This document shows, piece by piece, positions 15,532 to 23,185 of a stretch of DNA of 64,000 nucleotides. A program made the translations under genes and the position numbers. Below the pieces are notes generated by a model. It made no database searches. It was not told the origin of the DNA and was given only the letters and a program-made list of their open reading frames with translations. The stretch covers positions 2,317,320 to 2,381,319 of the forward strand of contig OZ241740.1 in assembly GCA_965200975.1 (NCBI GenBank). Reading direction: 5' to 3'. Positions within the stretch are counted from its first letter, which is position 1, and each line of letters starts with the position of its first letter. This DNA is from S5-327 sp965200975 (GTDB lineage: Bacteria; Chloroflexota; Dehalococcoidia; Lucifugimonadales; Australimonadaceae).

Positions 15532-16257
15532 GGCAGCGAGCCGCGCGTAGAAGCGGACGGCGAGCGGCGAGAGCCGCTCAGCCGCGTCAGCGAGCGCCCT
15601 GCGCCACTCCTCTTCGAAGGCGACGCCTTCCTGCTCCGATATGCGCATCTCGTCAATACGTCCGACGCCGTCGCGCAGCAGGATGACGTCGACGGGGTAG
15701 TCGACGTTCGAGACGGAAGACCTGGTCTCCGTGAAGGCGAGCAGAGCGGCGCGGAGGCCGTCCTCCAACGAGCAGCCGAACCTCCACAGGTGCGAGAGCA
15801 CCGGCTTGCCGTAGCGCGTGTCGCCGATAATGACGTACGGCGTGGCGGCGTTCACCTCCACCCAGTTCCCTTCCGGGTAGAGTTGGTACATCTGCGAGCG
15901 GGCGTCGTTCGCCAGGCGCCCGCCGACGATGCAGTTGAGGTCGAACACGAGGCCGGACTCGCGGAGCCACTCGCTGTCTTCAGTGCGCACGCGCCGCATC
16001 TGGCGCGCAAGCAAGTTGACCGCCTCGTAGGCCCGGGTCGGAGCGCCGTCCTCGTTCGATGCCTCGGCGGCGAAGTAGGTGATCACCTTGTCGCGGAGCG
16101 ACCGCAGTCCGCTAGTGAGAACGAACAGCGGGTTGCCGTCGAAGTGGAGCATTGCAATCTTCGGGGCGCTCGAAATCTCCATTCCGGCGTTGGTTATGCG
16201 CGTGTCGGCGATGGCGAGGAGCCCGTCGGCGCTCTTGAGTCCGAGGCAGAATGTCAT
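15520..16257 (-). CDS. Anbu / proteasome-type protease subunit
   Basis: 245 residues. After Met removal the first residue is Thr (TFCLGLKSADGLLAIAD), the N-terminal nucleophile of proteasome beta-type subunits. Asp17 lies in AIADTRIT and a Lys at about position 32 in SAPKIAML, the other two active-site residues. Length and the long middle (RSQMYQLYPEGNW, VIIGDTRYGKP) fit Anbu/BPH rather than HslV. Anbu forms open ring or helical assemblies of unknown substrate. The gene overlaps the alpha-E gene by 4 bases (ATGA), so it is translationally coupled as the last gene of the unit. Confidence 0.88.
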   Translation of the reverse strand: MTFCLGLKSADGLLAIADTRITNAGMEISSAPKIAMLHFDGNPLFVLTSGLRSLRDKVITYFAAEASNEDGAPTRAYEAVNLLARQMRRVRTEDSEWLRESGLVFDLNCIVGGRLANDARSQMYQLYPEGNWVEVNAATPYVIIGDTRYGKPVLSHLWRFGCSLEDGLRAALLAFTETRSSVSNVDYPVDVILLRDGVGRIDEMRISEQEGVAFEEEWRRALADAAERLSPLAVRFYARLAAGAE

Positions 16258-17261
16258 TGATCAAACCGTACGGCCGCCCGGTTGGCGCCGGGGCTGGCGG
16301 GATTGGGAATTGAGTGCGGCGAGGCGGGCGGCGACGCGTCGGGATGAAAGAGCTCGCGGGCGAGCCGGTCGTTAATGTCGGCGAGCCGGGCCTGGGCGAG
16401 GTCGATGAACTCGTGCATCCCGCTGGCGATGACGTCGTCTGCCGTCGCGGCGCGGAGTTCGAGGTTGAGAAGCGTGATCTCCTTGGCGGGGCCGAGCTTC
16501 CGCCCCGCAGGAGTCCGCGCCGCAGCCTCGTTGAACTCCTCCATCAGCCTTTCGAGGCAGAAGACCACGCTGCGGGGAAAGTTGGGATCGAACACGAGAA
16601 CGTCCACCACGTCGGCGACGCGGATCAGCCCTTGGTGCTGCTTGCGATACGCCTCGAGCGCGCTGGCGGAGCGGAGCACCTGCCGCCATTGCGAGCGGTC
16701 GAGCGCGCTGCCCACGCCGCGCTCCGCCGGCAGCTGCACGAAATATTTGACGTCGATGATGCGGCTGGTCATATCGGCGCGCTCCACGAATACGCCGACG
16801 CGAAACCAGCGCGCGCCCTCCGTCCAGAGCACCGTGTTCTCGAAGAGGCCGAAGATTGCGGGGACGGACGCGCGCACCAGGTCTATCTCATCGGGGAGGC
16901 GCCGGCCCTTGTCGCGCCCCAGCGCCAGGTGGAGCGCGTTGATGTGCTCGAAGACCTCGCGCGAAATCTGGTCGCGCAGTTCGCGGGCGAGGCTCCGTGC
17001 GCAGGCGACCACCGACGGGATAGAGACCGGGGCCTCGGGCGAGAAGACGAGGTAGTCCTCGGGAGTCAGCTCCGGGGCGTCGGCGCGGGCGTCCTCGAAC
17101 GCCTTGTTCGCGTCGAGGGCGTAGAGCACTGTTTCGAGACCTTCCCCGGCGCGGACTTCATGGGCGATAGCGTAGTGAACGTCGACCATCCGCGCGATGT
17201 TGTCGGCCCGCTCGAGGTAGCGTCCAAGCCAGTACAGGTTCTCGGCGACGCGGGCGAGCAT
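16254..17261 (-). CDS. Alpha-E domain protein (DUF403/COG2307)
   Basis: 335 residues from ATG 17261, which shares one base with the stop of the ATP-grasp gene (TGATG). It opens MLARVAENLYWLGRYLERADN, the hallmark of the alpha-E family, and is almost all helical, with a second ERAD repeat (VFVERADMTSRIIDVKYF) and the tail HEFIDLAQARLADIND. Such proteins are found with circularly permuted ATP-grasp enzymes, transglutaminase-like proteins and Anbu. The C-terminal 35 residues are proline-rich and probably disordered. Confidence 0.9.
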   Translation of the reverse strand: MLARVAENLYWLGRYLERADNIARMVDVHYAIAHEVRAGEGLETVLYALDANKAFEDARADAPELTPEDYLVFSPEAPVSIPSVVACARSLARELRDQISREVFEHINALHLALGRDKGRRLPDEIDLVRASVPAIFGLFENTVLWTEGARWFRVGVFVERADMTSRIIDVKYFVQLPAERGVGSALDRSQWRQVLRSASALEAYRKQHQGLIRVADVVDVLVFDPNFPRSVVFCLERLMEEFNEAAARTPAGRKLGPAKEITLLNLELRAATADDVIASGMHEFIDLAQARLADINDRLARELFHPDASPPASPHSIPNPASPGANRAAVRFDQ

Positions 17262-18718
17262 CAGACAGCCTCGCCCGGAGCGGGCAGCACCCAAGTGTCC
17301 TTGCTGCCGCCCCCCTGGGAGGAGTTGACGATGTAGGAGCTGCTGTTGGGCGCGACGCGGGTGAGTCCGCCCGGAAGCACCCATGGCCGCTCGCCGGTGA
17401 CGACGAACACGCGCAGGTCGCACCGGCGCGGTTCGAACGCTCCATCCTCGAATGCGGGGATCGTGCTGAACTGTTGGAGCGGCTGCCCTATCCACTGCCC
17501 GGGGTTTGCGCGCAACTCGCGCCGCTGCGCCTCCAGCCGCTGGCTGTCGGCCTGCGGCCCGATGAAAACTCCGTAGCCCCCCGAGCCGTCCTTCGGTTTG
17601 ACGACCAGGTCATGGAGGTTGTCGAGGATGAACTCGAGGTCGTCCGCGCGATTGCCCAGGTAGGTCGGGACGCTGTCGAGCAGAGGCTCCTCGCCGAGAT
17701 AGAACCGGATGAGGTCGGGCGCGTAGCGGAACACCATCTTGTCGTCGGCGACGCCTGCGCCAAGCGCGTTGGCTATGGTTACGTTGCCTGCGCGGTAAGC
17801 CTCGACGAGGCCCGGCACGCCGAGCATCGAGTCGGAGCGGAACAGCCGGGGGTCGAGGAACGCGTCGTCCACGCGGCGGTAGACGACGTGCGCGCGTTCG
17901 AGTCCCGCCGTGGAGCGGACGAACAGCTGCGCGTCGCGCACGACCAGATCGCGGCCTTCGACCAGTTCAACCCCCATTTCGCGGGCGAGGAAGATGTGCT
18001 CGAAGTAGGCGGAGTTGTACGGGCCGGGCGTAAGGACGACCACCCGGCAGTCCGCAGCGTGCACGCCGGGCGGGCGGCAGGCGACGAGGCTCTCGAGCAG
18101 GTGATCGCCGTACTCGTCGACCGAGGCCACGCCGTCGCCGGGAAAGAGCTGGGGAACGGTGCTGCGCATCGTGCGGCGGTTCTCGACAACGTAGGAGACG
18201 CCGGAAGGAGTCCGCAGATTGTCCTCCAGCAGCCGGAACTCGCCGTCGTCGCACCGCACAAGGTCGCAGCCGGCCACGTGCACGTAGCAGCCGAGCGGAG
18301 GGACAGCGCCGACGACCTCCTGAACGAATGCGGCGTGGCCGAGCACAAGGTCGGGCGGGATGACGCCGTCCTTCACGCACCGGTGATCGGTGTAGACGTC
18401 CTGCAGGAAGAGGTTCAGGGCGGCGATGCGCTGCCGCAGCCCGGCCTCGAGCCGCTTCCACTCGGCAGCCTCGACGATGCGCGGGATGAGCGAGAACGGG
18501 AAGATGCGCTCCGCGCCGGCGTCGTCGGCGTAGACGGTGAACGTAATGCCGTTGTTCAGCGTCTCGAGGTCGGCGGTCTCCTGCAGCGCGACGTACTGCG
18601 CGGCGTCGATGCGCGAGAGCGCGCGGTGGAGCGCCTTGTAGCTTGGGCGCGCTCCGCTCTCGCCGAACACCTCGTCGTAGCCGGGGATGCTCCGGTAGTC
18701 TGCGAACAGGTCCGCCAT
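17261..18718 (-). CDS. Circularly permuted ATP-grasp (type 2) amidoligase-like protein
   Basis: 485 residues from ATG 18718; the open frame extends to 18985 but the homologous part starts at ADLFADYRSIPGYDEVF. Recognisable blocks are VLGHAAFVQEVVG, LLEDNLRTPSGVSYVVENR, VVLTPGPYNSAYFEH, DDKMVFRYAPDLIRFYLGEEP, the ATP-site region HDLVVKPKDGSGGYGVFIGP and LRVFVVTGERPWVLPGGLTRVA. This is the DUF404/407 (COG2308) family, proposed to make peptide-like or amide linkages. It heads the ATP-grasp, alpha-E, Anbu operon; a transglutaminase-like partner usual for such operons is not seen nearby. Confidence 0.9.
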   Translation of the reverse strand: MADLFADYRSIPGYDEVFGESGARPSYKALHRALSRIDAAQYVALQETADLETLNNGITFTVYADDAGAERIFPFSLIPRIVEAAEWKRLEAGLRQRIAALNLFLQDVYTDHRCVKDGVIPPDLVLGHAAFVQEVVGAVPPLGCYVHVAGCDLVRCDDGEFRLLEDNLRTPSGVSYVVENRRTMRSTVPQLFPGDGVASVDEYGDHLLESLVACRPPGVHAADCRVVVLTPGPYNSAYFEHIFLAREMGVELVEGRDLVVRDAQLFVRSTAGLERAHVVYRRVDDAFLDPRLFRSDSMLGVPGLVEAYRAGNVTIANALGAGVADDKMVFRYAPDLIRFYLGEEPLLDSVPTYLGNRADDLEFILDNLHDLVVKPKDGSGGYGVFIGPQADSQRLEAQRRELRANPGQWIGQPLQQFSTIPAFEDGAFEPRRCDLRVFVVTGERPWVLPGGLTRVAPNSSSYIVNSSQGGGSKDTWVLPAPGEAV

Positions 18719-18769
18719 AAGGCGCAGGATAACCTCTGCCCGCAGGCTGAGTGTAGGCAGCCGCGGCTG

Positions 18770-18840
18770 GGATCTGCCGAGCTCCCAGGGGTCTGAGGGA
18801 GCGCACGCTCTCCCGGCGTCGCGTCGGCGCTGACTCCCTC
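18770..18840. repeat. Dispersed intergenic hairpin repeat (copy at 18.8 kb)
   Basis: Holds ccaggGGTCTgaGGGAGCGCA and CGCTCTCCC (core 18797-18814) then GCGCTGACTCCC. The same module occurs twice at 21040-21139. It lies in the 281-base gap (18719-18999) between divergent genes, where no coding frame is convincing. Confidence 0.7.
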
Positions 18841-18999
18841 GCACGTCGCCATCGCCCCGCCAGCTCACGCAACGAGCAGGCGCCGCAGAGGATTCTCCCA
18901 ACCTTCTCGCGATGTGGGCCGGGATCGCTTCCCGCGCCCGGTTGACCGGCGCCCTGCTCCTTGGCACACTCGCTCCATAGTCCACAGGAGGGCTGACGC

Positions 19000-19935
19000 G
19001 TGCGCATCGGCGTTCCCGATCTCGTATCGAACTCGTACTTCCCGGCCATCGCCGCCGTCGACCTCGGCGCGCTCCGCGATGAGGGGTTCGACGCAGACAT
19101 CGAACTGGTGTTTCCCGTTACGCGGGCGATGGAGATGCTGCGAGACGGCGGTCTCGACTACGTCGCAGGCTCAGCCCACGCGACGCTCTCGGCCTTTCCG
19201 GGATGGCGAGGCGCCAAGTTGATCGCCGCGCTCGCGCAGCATATGTACTGGTTCCTCGTGCTGCGGAGCAGCCTCGGCGCCGCCCGTGGAGACGTCGCCG
19301 CTGTAAGGGGACTCCGCATCGGCGCCGCTCCCGGCCCTCGCGACGGCCTGGAGCAGCTGCTCCGCGAGGCCGGCGTCGACCCGGAACGCGACGACGTGCG
19401 CATCGGCCCTGTGCCGGGCGCTCTGGAGCAGGGGACGTCGTTTGGCGTACAGGCTGCCCGCGCGCTAGCCGATGGCGCCATCGACGGTTTCTGGGCCAAC
19501 GGAATGGGCGCGGAGGTCGCGGTGCGCTCCGGCGCCGGCAGCGTCGTGCTCGACGTGCGCCGAGGCGACGGCCCGCCGGCGGCGCGCGGCTACACCTTCC
19601 CTGCGCTGGTTGCGACAGACCACAAGATCGCCTCCGCGCCGGATGAAGCCGCCGCTATGGTGAAGGCGATCGTCGCCGCGCAGCGCATACTGAGAGACGA
19701 CCCCGCGCGGGCGACGGCGGTCGGCGAGCGGAGGTTTCCACCGCAAGAGGCAGGCCTCATAGCAACCCTCATCGAGCGCGACTTGCCCTACTACGACGCG
19801 ACGATCTCCGAGTCGGCGATCGACCGGATGAGCCGCTTCGCCCAGGATATGGGCCTGCTCGACGCTCCCGCGCCGTACGAGTCGGTCGTCGCGGCGCAGT
19901 TCGCTCATCTGTGGACGTCCGAAGAGAGGAGCTGA
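19000..19935 (+). CDS. NMT1/THI5-like periplasmic-binding-fold protein without signal peptide
   Basis: 311 residues from GTG 19000 with an AGGAGGG site. Two-lobe binding-protein layout: IGVPDLVSNSYFPAIAAVDLG, DGGLDYVAGSAHATL, VRGLRIGAAPGPRDGLEQL and LADGAIDGFWANGMGAE. This resembles SsuA/THI5/NMT1 substrate-binding proteins. There is no signal peptide or lipobox, and no ABC permease or ATPase is near, so it may act in the cytosol or bind a small molecule as an enzyme or sensor. It is followed by a cupin and a DUF2848 protein at spacing of 7 bases and 11 bases overlap, a tight operon. Confidence 0.78.
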   Translation: MRIGVPDLVSNSYFPAIAAVDLGALRDEGFDADIELVFPVTRAMEMLRDGGLDYVAGSAHATLSAFPGWRGAKLIAALAQHMYWFLVLRSSLGAARGDVAAVRGLRIGAAPGPRDGLEQLLREAGVDPERDDVRIGPVPGALEQGTSFGVQAARALADGAIDGFWANGMGAEVAVRSGAGSVVLDVRRGDGPPAARGYTFPALVATDHKIASAPDEAAAMVKAIVAAQRILRDDPARATAVGERRFPPQEAGLIATLIERDLPYYDATISESAIDRMSRFAQDMGLLDAPAPYESVVAAQFAHLWTSEERS

Positions 19936-19942
19936 AGCGCGT

Positions 19943-20287
19943 ATGCCAAAGCCTGAACTGGAGTTCTTCGACCCGCGCGACATCCCGCGCGAGCCCATTC
20001 CGCCTGTGCAGGGGCTCAGCCAGCAGATACTCTCCCGCGACGGCGACACGGGCGACTATACGCGGCTGCTGCACTTCGAGCCGGGAACGGACACTTCGCC
20101 GATGGGCCCACAGATCCACGACTTCTGGGAAGAAGTGTGGATCATCGAGGGGAGCATCCACGACATACCCCTGAACGCCACGTTCACCGCCGGAATGTAC
20201 GCCTGCCGTCCGCCTGGAATGCCCCACGGGCCCTGGGTGTCTCCCGGCGGCTGCCGCACGTTCGAAGTCCGCCGCTATGAGCGCTGA
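19943..20287 (+). CDS. Cupin-domain protein
   Basis: 114 residues forming one small beta barrel. The metal-site phrases are GPQIHDFWEEVWIIEGSIHD (His, Glu) and CRPPGMPHGPWVSP (His), equivalent to cupin motifs 1 and 2 of the ChrR/quercetinase-like type. Its small size suggests a dioxygenase, isomerase or sensor of a small molecule. It starts 7 bases after the binding-protein gene and its stop overlaps the next start, so it works with both. Confidence 0.8.
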   Translation: MPKPELEFFDPRDIPREPIPPVQGLSQQILSRDGDTGDYTRLLHFEPGTDTSPMGPQIHDFWEEVWIIEGSIHDIPLNATFTAGMYACRPPGMPHGPWVSPGGCRTFEVRRYER

Positions 20288-20978
20288 CCCTTCTCCGTAC
20301 CGCGCGCTCGTCTTTGCCTGCCGGGGCGAGTCTCGCCCGTTCACGGCGCGCAGGCTGCTTGTCGCCGGCTATACCGGACGCGACCCTGCGGCAGTCGAGG
20401 CGCACATCGCCGAGCTCGAGCGGCACGGCGTCCCGCGGCCCGCGCACGTCCCGTGGGTGTTCGTTGTGGATCCCCAACTGCTGCAGACCGGCGGCGCCGT
20501 GCGGGCCTACGACGACTCATCGTCCGGCGAGGCGGAGTACGCGCTGCTCATCGACGCCGACGGCGTGTTCGTGGCCATCGGCAGCGACCATACTGACCGG
20601 GGACTCGAGCGCCTCTCGATCGAGCGATCGAAACAGATCTACCCGCGAACGCTCAGCCCGCAAATTGGGCCCCTCGACGCCCTGCTGCCCCAGTGGGACT
20701 CGCTCCGTCTGCGAAGCTGGACTGTCGACGGCGGCGAGCGCGCGCTCTATCAGGACGGGCTCTTCTCTCAGCTCATCCGTCCGGAGCGCCTGCTCGACCT
20801 CGCCGGCCCTGACATCGCGCCCGGAACAGTCGTCTTCTCCGGCACGCTGCCCGTCGTGGGCGGAGAGGTGCGATCGACCGCCCGGTTCGAGGCGGAGCTC
20901 GCCTCACCGAGCGACGGTCTGCTAGCAGCCCTCGCCTACGACGTGCGCTTACTGCCCCCGCACCCGCAGGCAGGCTAG
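20277..20978 (+). CDS. DUF2848 protein (fumarylacetoacetate-hydrolase-like)
   Basis: 233 residues. The opening ARRLLVAGYTGRDPAAVEAHIAEL (written here in two parts: ARRLLVAGYTGRD, PAAVEAHIAEL) and SDHTDRGLERLSIERSKQ, then SGTLPVVGGEVRSTARFEAEL, match DUF2848, a family related to FAH-type hydrolases that cleave C-C bonds in keto acids. The HTD and E residues may hold a divalent metal. The ATG at 20277 lies within the end of the cupin gene (11-base overlap), so translation is coupled. Confidence 0.8.
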   Translation: MSADPSPYRALVFACRGESRPFTARRLLVAGYTGRDPAAVEAHIAELERHGVPRPAHVPWVFVVDPQLLQTGGAVRAYDDSSSGEAEYALLIDADGVFVAIGSDHTDRGLERLSIERSKQIYPRTLSPQIGPLDALLPQWDSLRLRSWTVDGGERALYQDGLFSQLIRPERLLDLAGPDIAPGTVVFSGTLPVVGGEVRSTARFEAELASPSDGLLAALAYDVRLLPPHPQAG

Positions 20979-21001
20979 CAAACGAGTCGCTCAGCGTCTG
21001 G

Positions 21002-21029
21002 GGAGAACCGCGACGGCGAACTCTCTCCC
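21002..21029 (+). repeat. 28-base dispersed repeat, copy 1
   Basis: Begins GGAGAACCGCGACGGCGAA and ends CTCTCTCCC. A near-identical 28-mer lies at 52367-52394 in another intergenic region. Confidence 0.65.
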
Positions 21030-21039
21030 TCGTCCCTGC

Positions 21040-21139
21040 GCTAACCAGGAGGGTCTAGGGGAGCGCACGCTCTCCCAGCAGAGCGCCCGCGCTAACCAGG
21101 GGGTCTGGGGGAGCGCACGCTCTCCCAGCAGCGCGCCAG
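21040..21139. repeat. Two tandem 50-bp copies of the hairpin repeat
   Basis: Copies at about 21040-21089 and 21090-21139, each GCTAACCAGG...GGTCT then GGGAGCGCACGCTCTCCC (hairpin cores 21059-21076 and 21109-21126). The same module is found at 18.8 kb. They fill most of the 266-base gap between the DUF2848 gene and tRNA-Ala. Confidence 0.8.
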
Positions 21140-21194
21140 CGCTGACTCCCCGCCGGCTTATCGACTCTGAACAGATACGAACGAGTACGGCTTC

Positions 21195-21223
21195 TTGTTG
21201 GCGGGGGCAGGGGCTGCTATCCT
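21195..21223 (+). promoter_or_regulatory. Possible promoter of tRNA-Ala
   Basis: TTGTTG (21195-21200), a 17-base spacer and TATCCT (21218-21223), 21 bases before the mature tRNA. Confidence 0.4.
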
Positions 21224-21244
21224 GCGGCCTCCGGGCCATTGCGT

Positions 21245-21320
21245 GGGCCTGTGGCGCAGTTGGGAGCGCGCCTCAATGGCATTGAGGAGGTCGGGGGTTC
21301 GAATCCCCCCAGGTCCACCA
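21245..21320 (+). tRNA. tRNA-Ala (GGC)
   Basis: Acceptor GGGCCTG pairs with CAGGTCC, the D-arm is TGGCGCAGTTGGGAGCGC, the anticodon loop ATGGCAT sits in stem CCTCA/TGAGG, and the T-arm has GGGTTCGAATCCC. CCA is encoded. A serine-recombinase remnant reads into its 3' side from the opposite strand, as at tRNA integration sites. Confidence 0.96.
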
Positions 21321-21329
21321 CTGTATCCT

Positions 21330-21612
21330 GCTCTGCGAACTGTCTTCCCCATGGCGACATCGTCGGTGTCTGCGTCGGCGAGTGGGCTGTCATCCGGCGT
21401 GGGGATGGTGTAGACGATGGCCGCGCTGCCCGGCTTGACCGCCACTTCCTTCACAAAGGACCGAATGAACGCCTTTGTTCTCGGTCAGTTCGCTGCTCCG
21501 CAGGAACTCGCTCATCTCCTCAGCATAGGCCGCCACGACATTTGCGCCGTCAAGGAACGCCCGTCGCTCCGCCACCATAGCGCGAGCCTCATCGGCAGCA
21601 AGGCAGCGGCTA
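21330..21612 (-). pseudogene. 3' remnant of a large serine recombinase
   Basis: Only the C-terminal end is present. The first frame reads DEARAMVAERRAFLDG, VVAAYAEEMSEFLRSSELTE and NK; an extra base near 21471 then shifts it to AFIRSFVKEVAVKPG and AAIVYTIPTPDDSP. This coiled-coil end plus the SFVKEVxV...YTIPMP tail is the known C-terminus of large serine integrases. The catalytic domain is gone and the frame is broken. The frame continues antisense into tRNA-Ala. Confidence 0.7.
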
Positions 21613-21670
21613 TCGCGGCCAGGGCGATGATAACCCCCGTAAAGGCTCCGATACTTAAGCCGCGCTTCAT
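21512..21670 (-). CDS. Short membrane ORF overlapping the lipoprotein stop
   Basis: 52 codons from ATG 21670 (MKRGLSIGAFTGVIIALAAI...) to TGA, with one hydrophobic helix. Its ATG overlaps the lipoprotein stop as ATGA. Past about codon 25 it reads across the recombinase remnant in another frame, so it looks like a gene start joined to unrelated DNA, perhaps a truncated membrane-anchored protein. Confidence 0.4.
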   Translation of the reverse strand: MKRGLSIGAFTGVIIALAAIAAALLPMRLALWWRSDGRSLTAQMSWRPMLRR

Positions 21671-22893
21671 GGCGTCCCCTCTGGCGGCGGCTGCGGCTCG
21701 TAGTAGTAGGGTGGCGGCGGCGCGGGGTCAGGCCCCACGTAGATCACGCCCGGCAGTTCGGATAACTCTCCCACCAACGGCAGAGGGATTGAACCTAGAA
21801 TGCCTGGCTGGTTGTCAATGTGCGGCCTGGAAGGCCCGTACCAAACCTCTCCGCTGCCGCCATGCCGGACAATCCACTCTATTGCCGCGAGCGCGGACGC
21901 CTCGTCGGTCAGATTTACGTACACCAGCAACTGACCGGAGTCCGAGTCCATGAACTCGCTGATGATCCTGCCTGTCGCGCCGGCGTCGAGGTCGTCCCCT
22001 GTCCAATTGCCGGCCTCCGCGTCCGTCAGCATCCGCTGACTCTCCTTGGCGTCGCTCCGCTCGTAGTCCCACAGCCACTGGGTTAGTTGCGCGGGAGTGT
22101 ACGCCTCAGGATAGTGCGGCAATTTGGGGTAGAACCATGGCGGGTAACATGCATCCCCCAGCGTGCGGGGCGGCACCCACGGCTGAAGCCAGCGTTCGGC
22201 GCCGGAGGTCTCCGCCAAGTCCCCCGGTATGGGAAACCATTGATCGCCGACAACGCGATGCACTGCCACCTCATACTGTACGCCTGGCGTCAGCCCGGTG
22301 ATTTGGTGGTGGAAGTTCTTTCTACTGCCTTCGTAGCTCGTTGAGGGCGCACTCGCGGCGGACGTAACTTTCACAGACCCCATGACCTCGGCGGAGCCAG
22401 CTATCCGGTGCTTCACGATGTACGAATCGGCGCTGACGCCGAATGGCGGCTGCCAGAGCACATGCAGGGACGCGTGCCCCGGCGCTATCCTGACAGCGTC
22501 GAAATCCACGCTAAGGACCGGCGTCGGACAGTCCCAAACTGACGGCGTGGGCGTTGGCTGGAGCGTTTCGCCGGCCTCCGCGCTCGCCGGCTCCTCGCCG
22601 CTTGGCGTTGGCTGGAGCGTTTCGCCGTCCCCTGCGCTTGCCGGCTCCTCGCCGCTGGGCGTTGGCTGGAGGGTTACGCTGTCCCCTGCGCTTGCCGGCT
22701 CCTCGCCGCTCGGCGTTGGCTGGAGCGTTGCGCCGCCCCCTGCGCTTGCAGGCTCCTCGCCGCTCGGCGTTGGCTGGAGCGTTACGCCGGGCGTAGGTTC
22801 GGGCAAGGGCGCGTCACACCCCCACAGCGCCAGGAGCGCTATCGCGGCAAGGGCAATGACTCTCTGTGACCATAGCCCGTACAGGAGCTTCAT
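21667..22893 (-). CDS. Secreted lipoprotein with four linker repeats and an FN3 domain
   Basis: 408 residues from ATG 22893. The signal sequence ends in LALWGC with Cys26 as probable lipidation site (an imperfect lipobox). It is followed by four 18-residue repeats of TLQPTPSGEEPASAGDG type, an extracellular spacer rich in Pro, Thr and Glu. An FN3-like domain comes next (SLHVLWQPPFGVSADSY to HHQITGLTPGVQYEVAVHR), then a unique domain (YTPAQLTQWLWDYERSD, GQLLVYVNLTDEASALAAIEW) and a Pro/Tyr-rich tail. Its function is unknown; exposed adhesion or peptide binding is plausible. It lies between the recombinase scar and a tiny ORF. Confidence 0.72.
   Translation of the reverse strand: MKLLYGLWSQRVIALAAIALLALWGCDAPLPEPTPGVTLQPTPSGEEPASAGGGATLQPTPSGEEPASAGDSVTLQPTPSGEEPASAGDGETLQPTPSGEEPASAEAGETLQPTPTPSVWDCPTPVLSVDFDAVRIAPGHASLHVLWQPPFGVSADSYIVKHRIAGSAEVMGSVKVTSAASAPSTSYEGSRKNFHHQITGLTPGVQYEVAVHRVVGDQWFPIPGDLAETSGAERWLQPWVPPRTLGDACYPPWFYPKLPHYPEAYTPAQLTQWLWDYERSDAKESQRMLTDAEAGNWTGDDLDAGATGRIISEFMDSDSGQLLVYVNLTDEASALAAIEWIVRHGGSGEVWYGPSRPHIDNQPGILGSIPLPLVGELSELPGVIYVGPDPAPPPPYYYEPQPPPEGTP
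22551..22782 (-). repeat. 54-bp tandem repeats in the lipoprotein gene
   Basis: Four nearly identical 54-base units (22567-22782) and a partial fifth encode an 18-residue linker. Copy number could vary between cells. Confidence 0.9.
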
Positions 22894-22915
22894 CTCTCGC
22901 CTCCCGCCACTCACC

Positions 22916-23008
22916 CTAATGATGCGGGAAAGCTACCCAGTTCGACTCATCCTGCACCCAGCGCTCGAAGGGGGTCAGGCGCCACGATTCGTTGCGGTCG
23001 TTAGCCAT
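22916..23008 (-). CDS. 30-residue small ORF
   Basis: ATG 23008 with GGAGAA 6 bases upstream, ending TAG at 22916. The peptide starts MANDRNESWRLTPFERW and ends VAFPHH; it is charged, aromatic-rich and not hydrophobic. It is 22 bases upstream of the lipoprotein start, on the same strand, so it could be a leader peptide or small partner. No family recognised. Confidence 0.35.
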   Translation of the reverse strand: MANDRNESWRLTPFERWVQDESNWVAFPHH

Positions 23009-23185
23009 CAGAGTTCTCCTTGGGACGGCTATCTCAACTGTACGCGTTCAGGCTGAGCGCCGCGACTTCCCGCCTCTTCATCGCGCGTCAACTCATCACC
23101 CCAAATCGTTGCCGCGCATCGGAAGGACGGCTGGAGCGATGGGGCCTGTGCTAGTATTGCGTTATCCCCCAGGCGCGAGGCGAGC

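Noticed and set aside
13912..16260. 782-codon plus-strand open frame
   Set aside because: Antisense to the Rieske and Anbu genes and out of frame with the isochorismatase-type gene; stays open only because of high GC.
21158..21330. Minus-strand coding end reading GGIRTPDLLNAIEARSQ
   Set aside because: This is the well-known false translation of antisense tRNA-Ala, not a protein.
22567..22782. Possible CRISPR-like repeat array
   Set aside because: The units are contiguous 54-bp coding repeats with no spacers; no cas genes are present.
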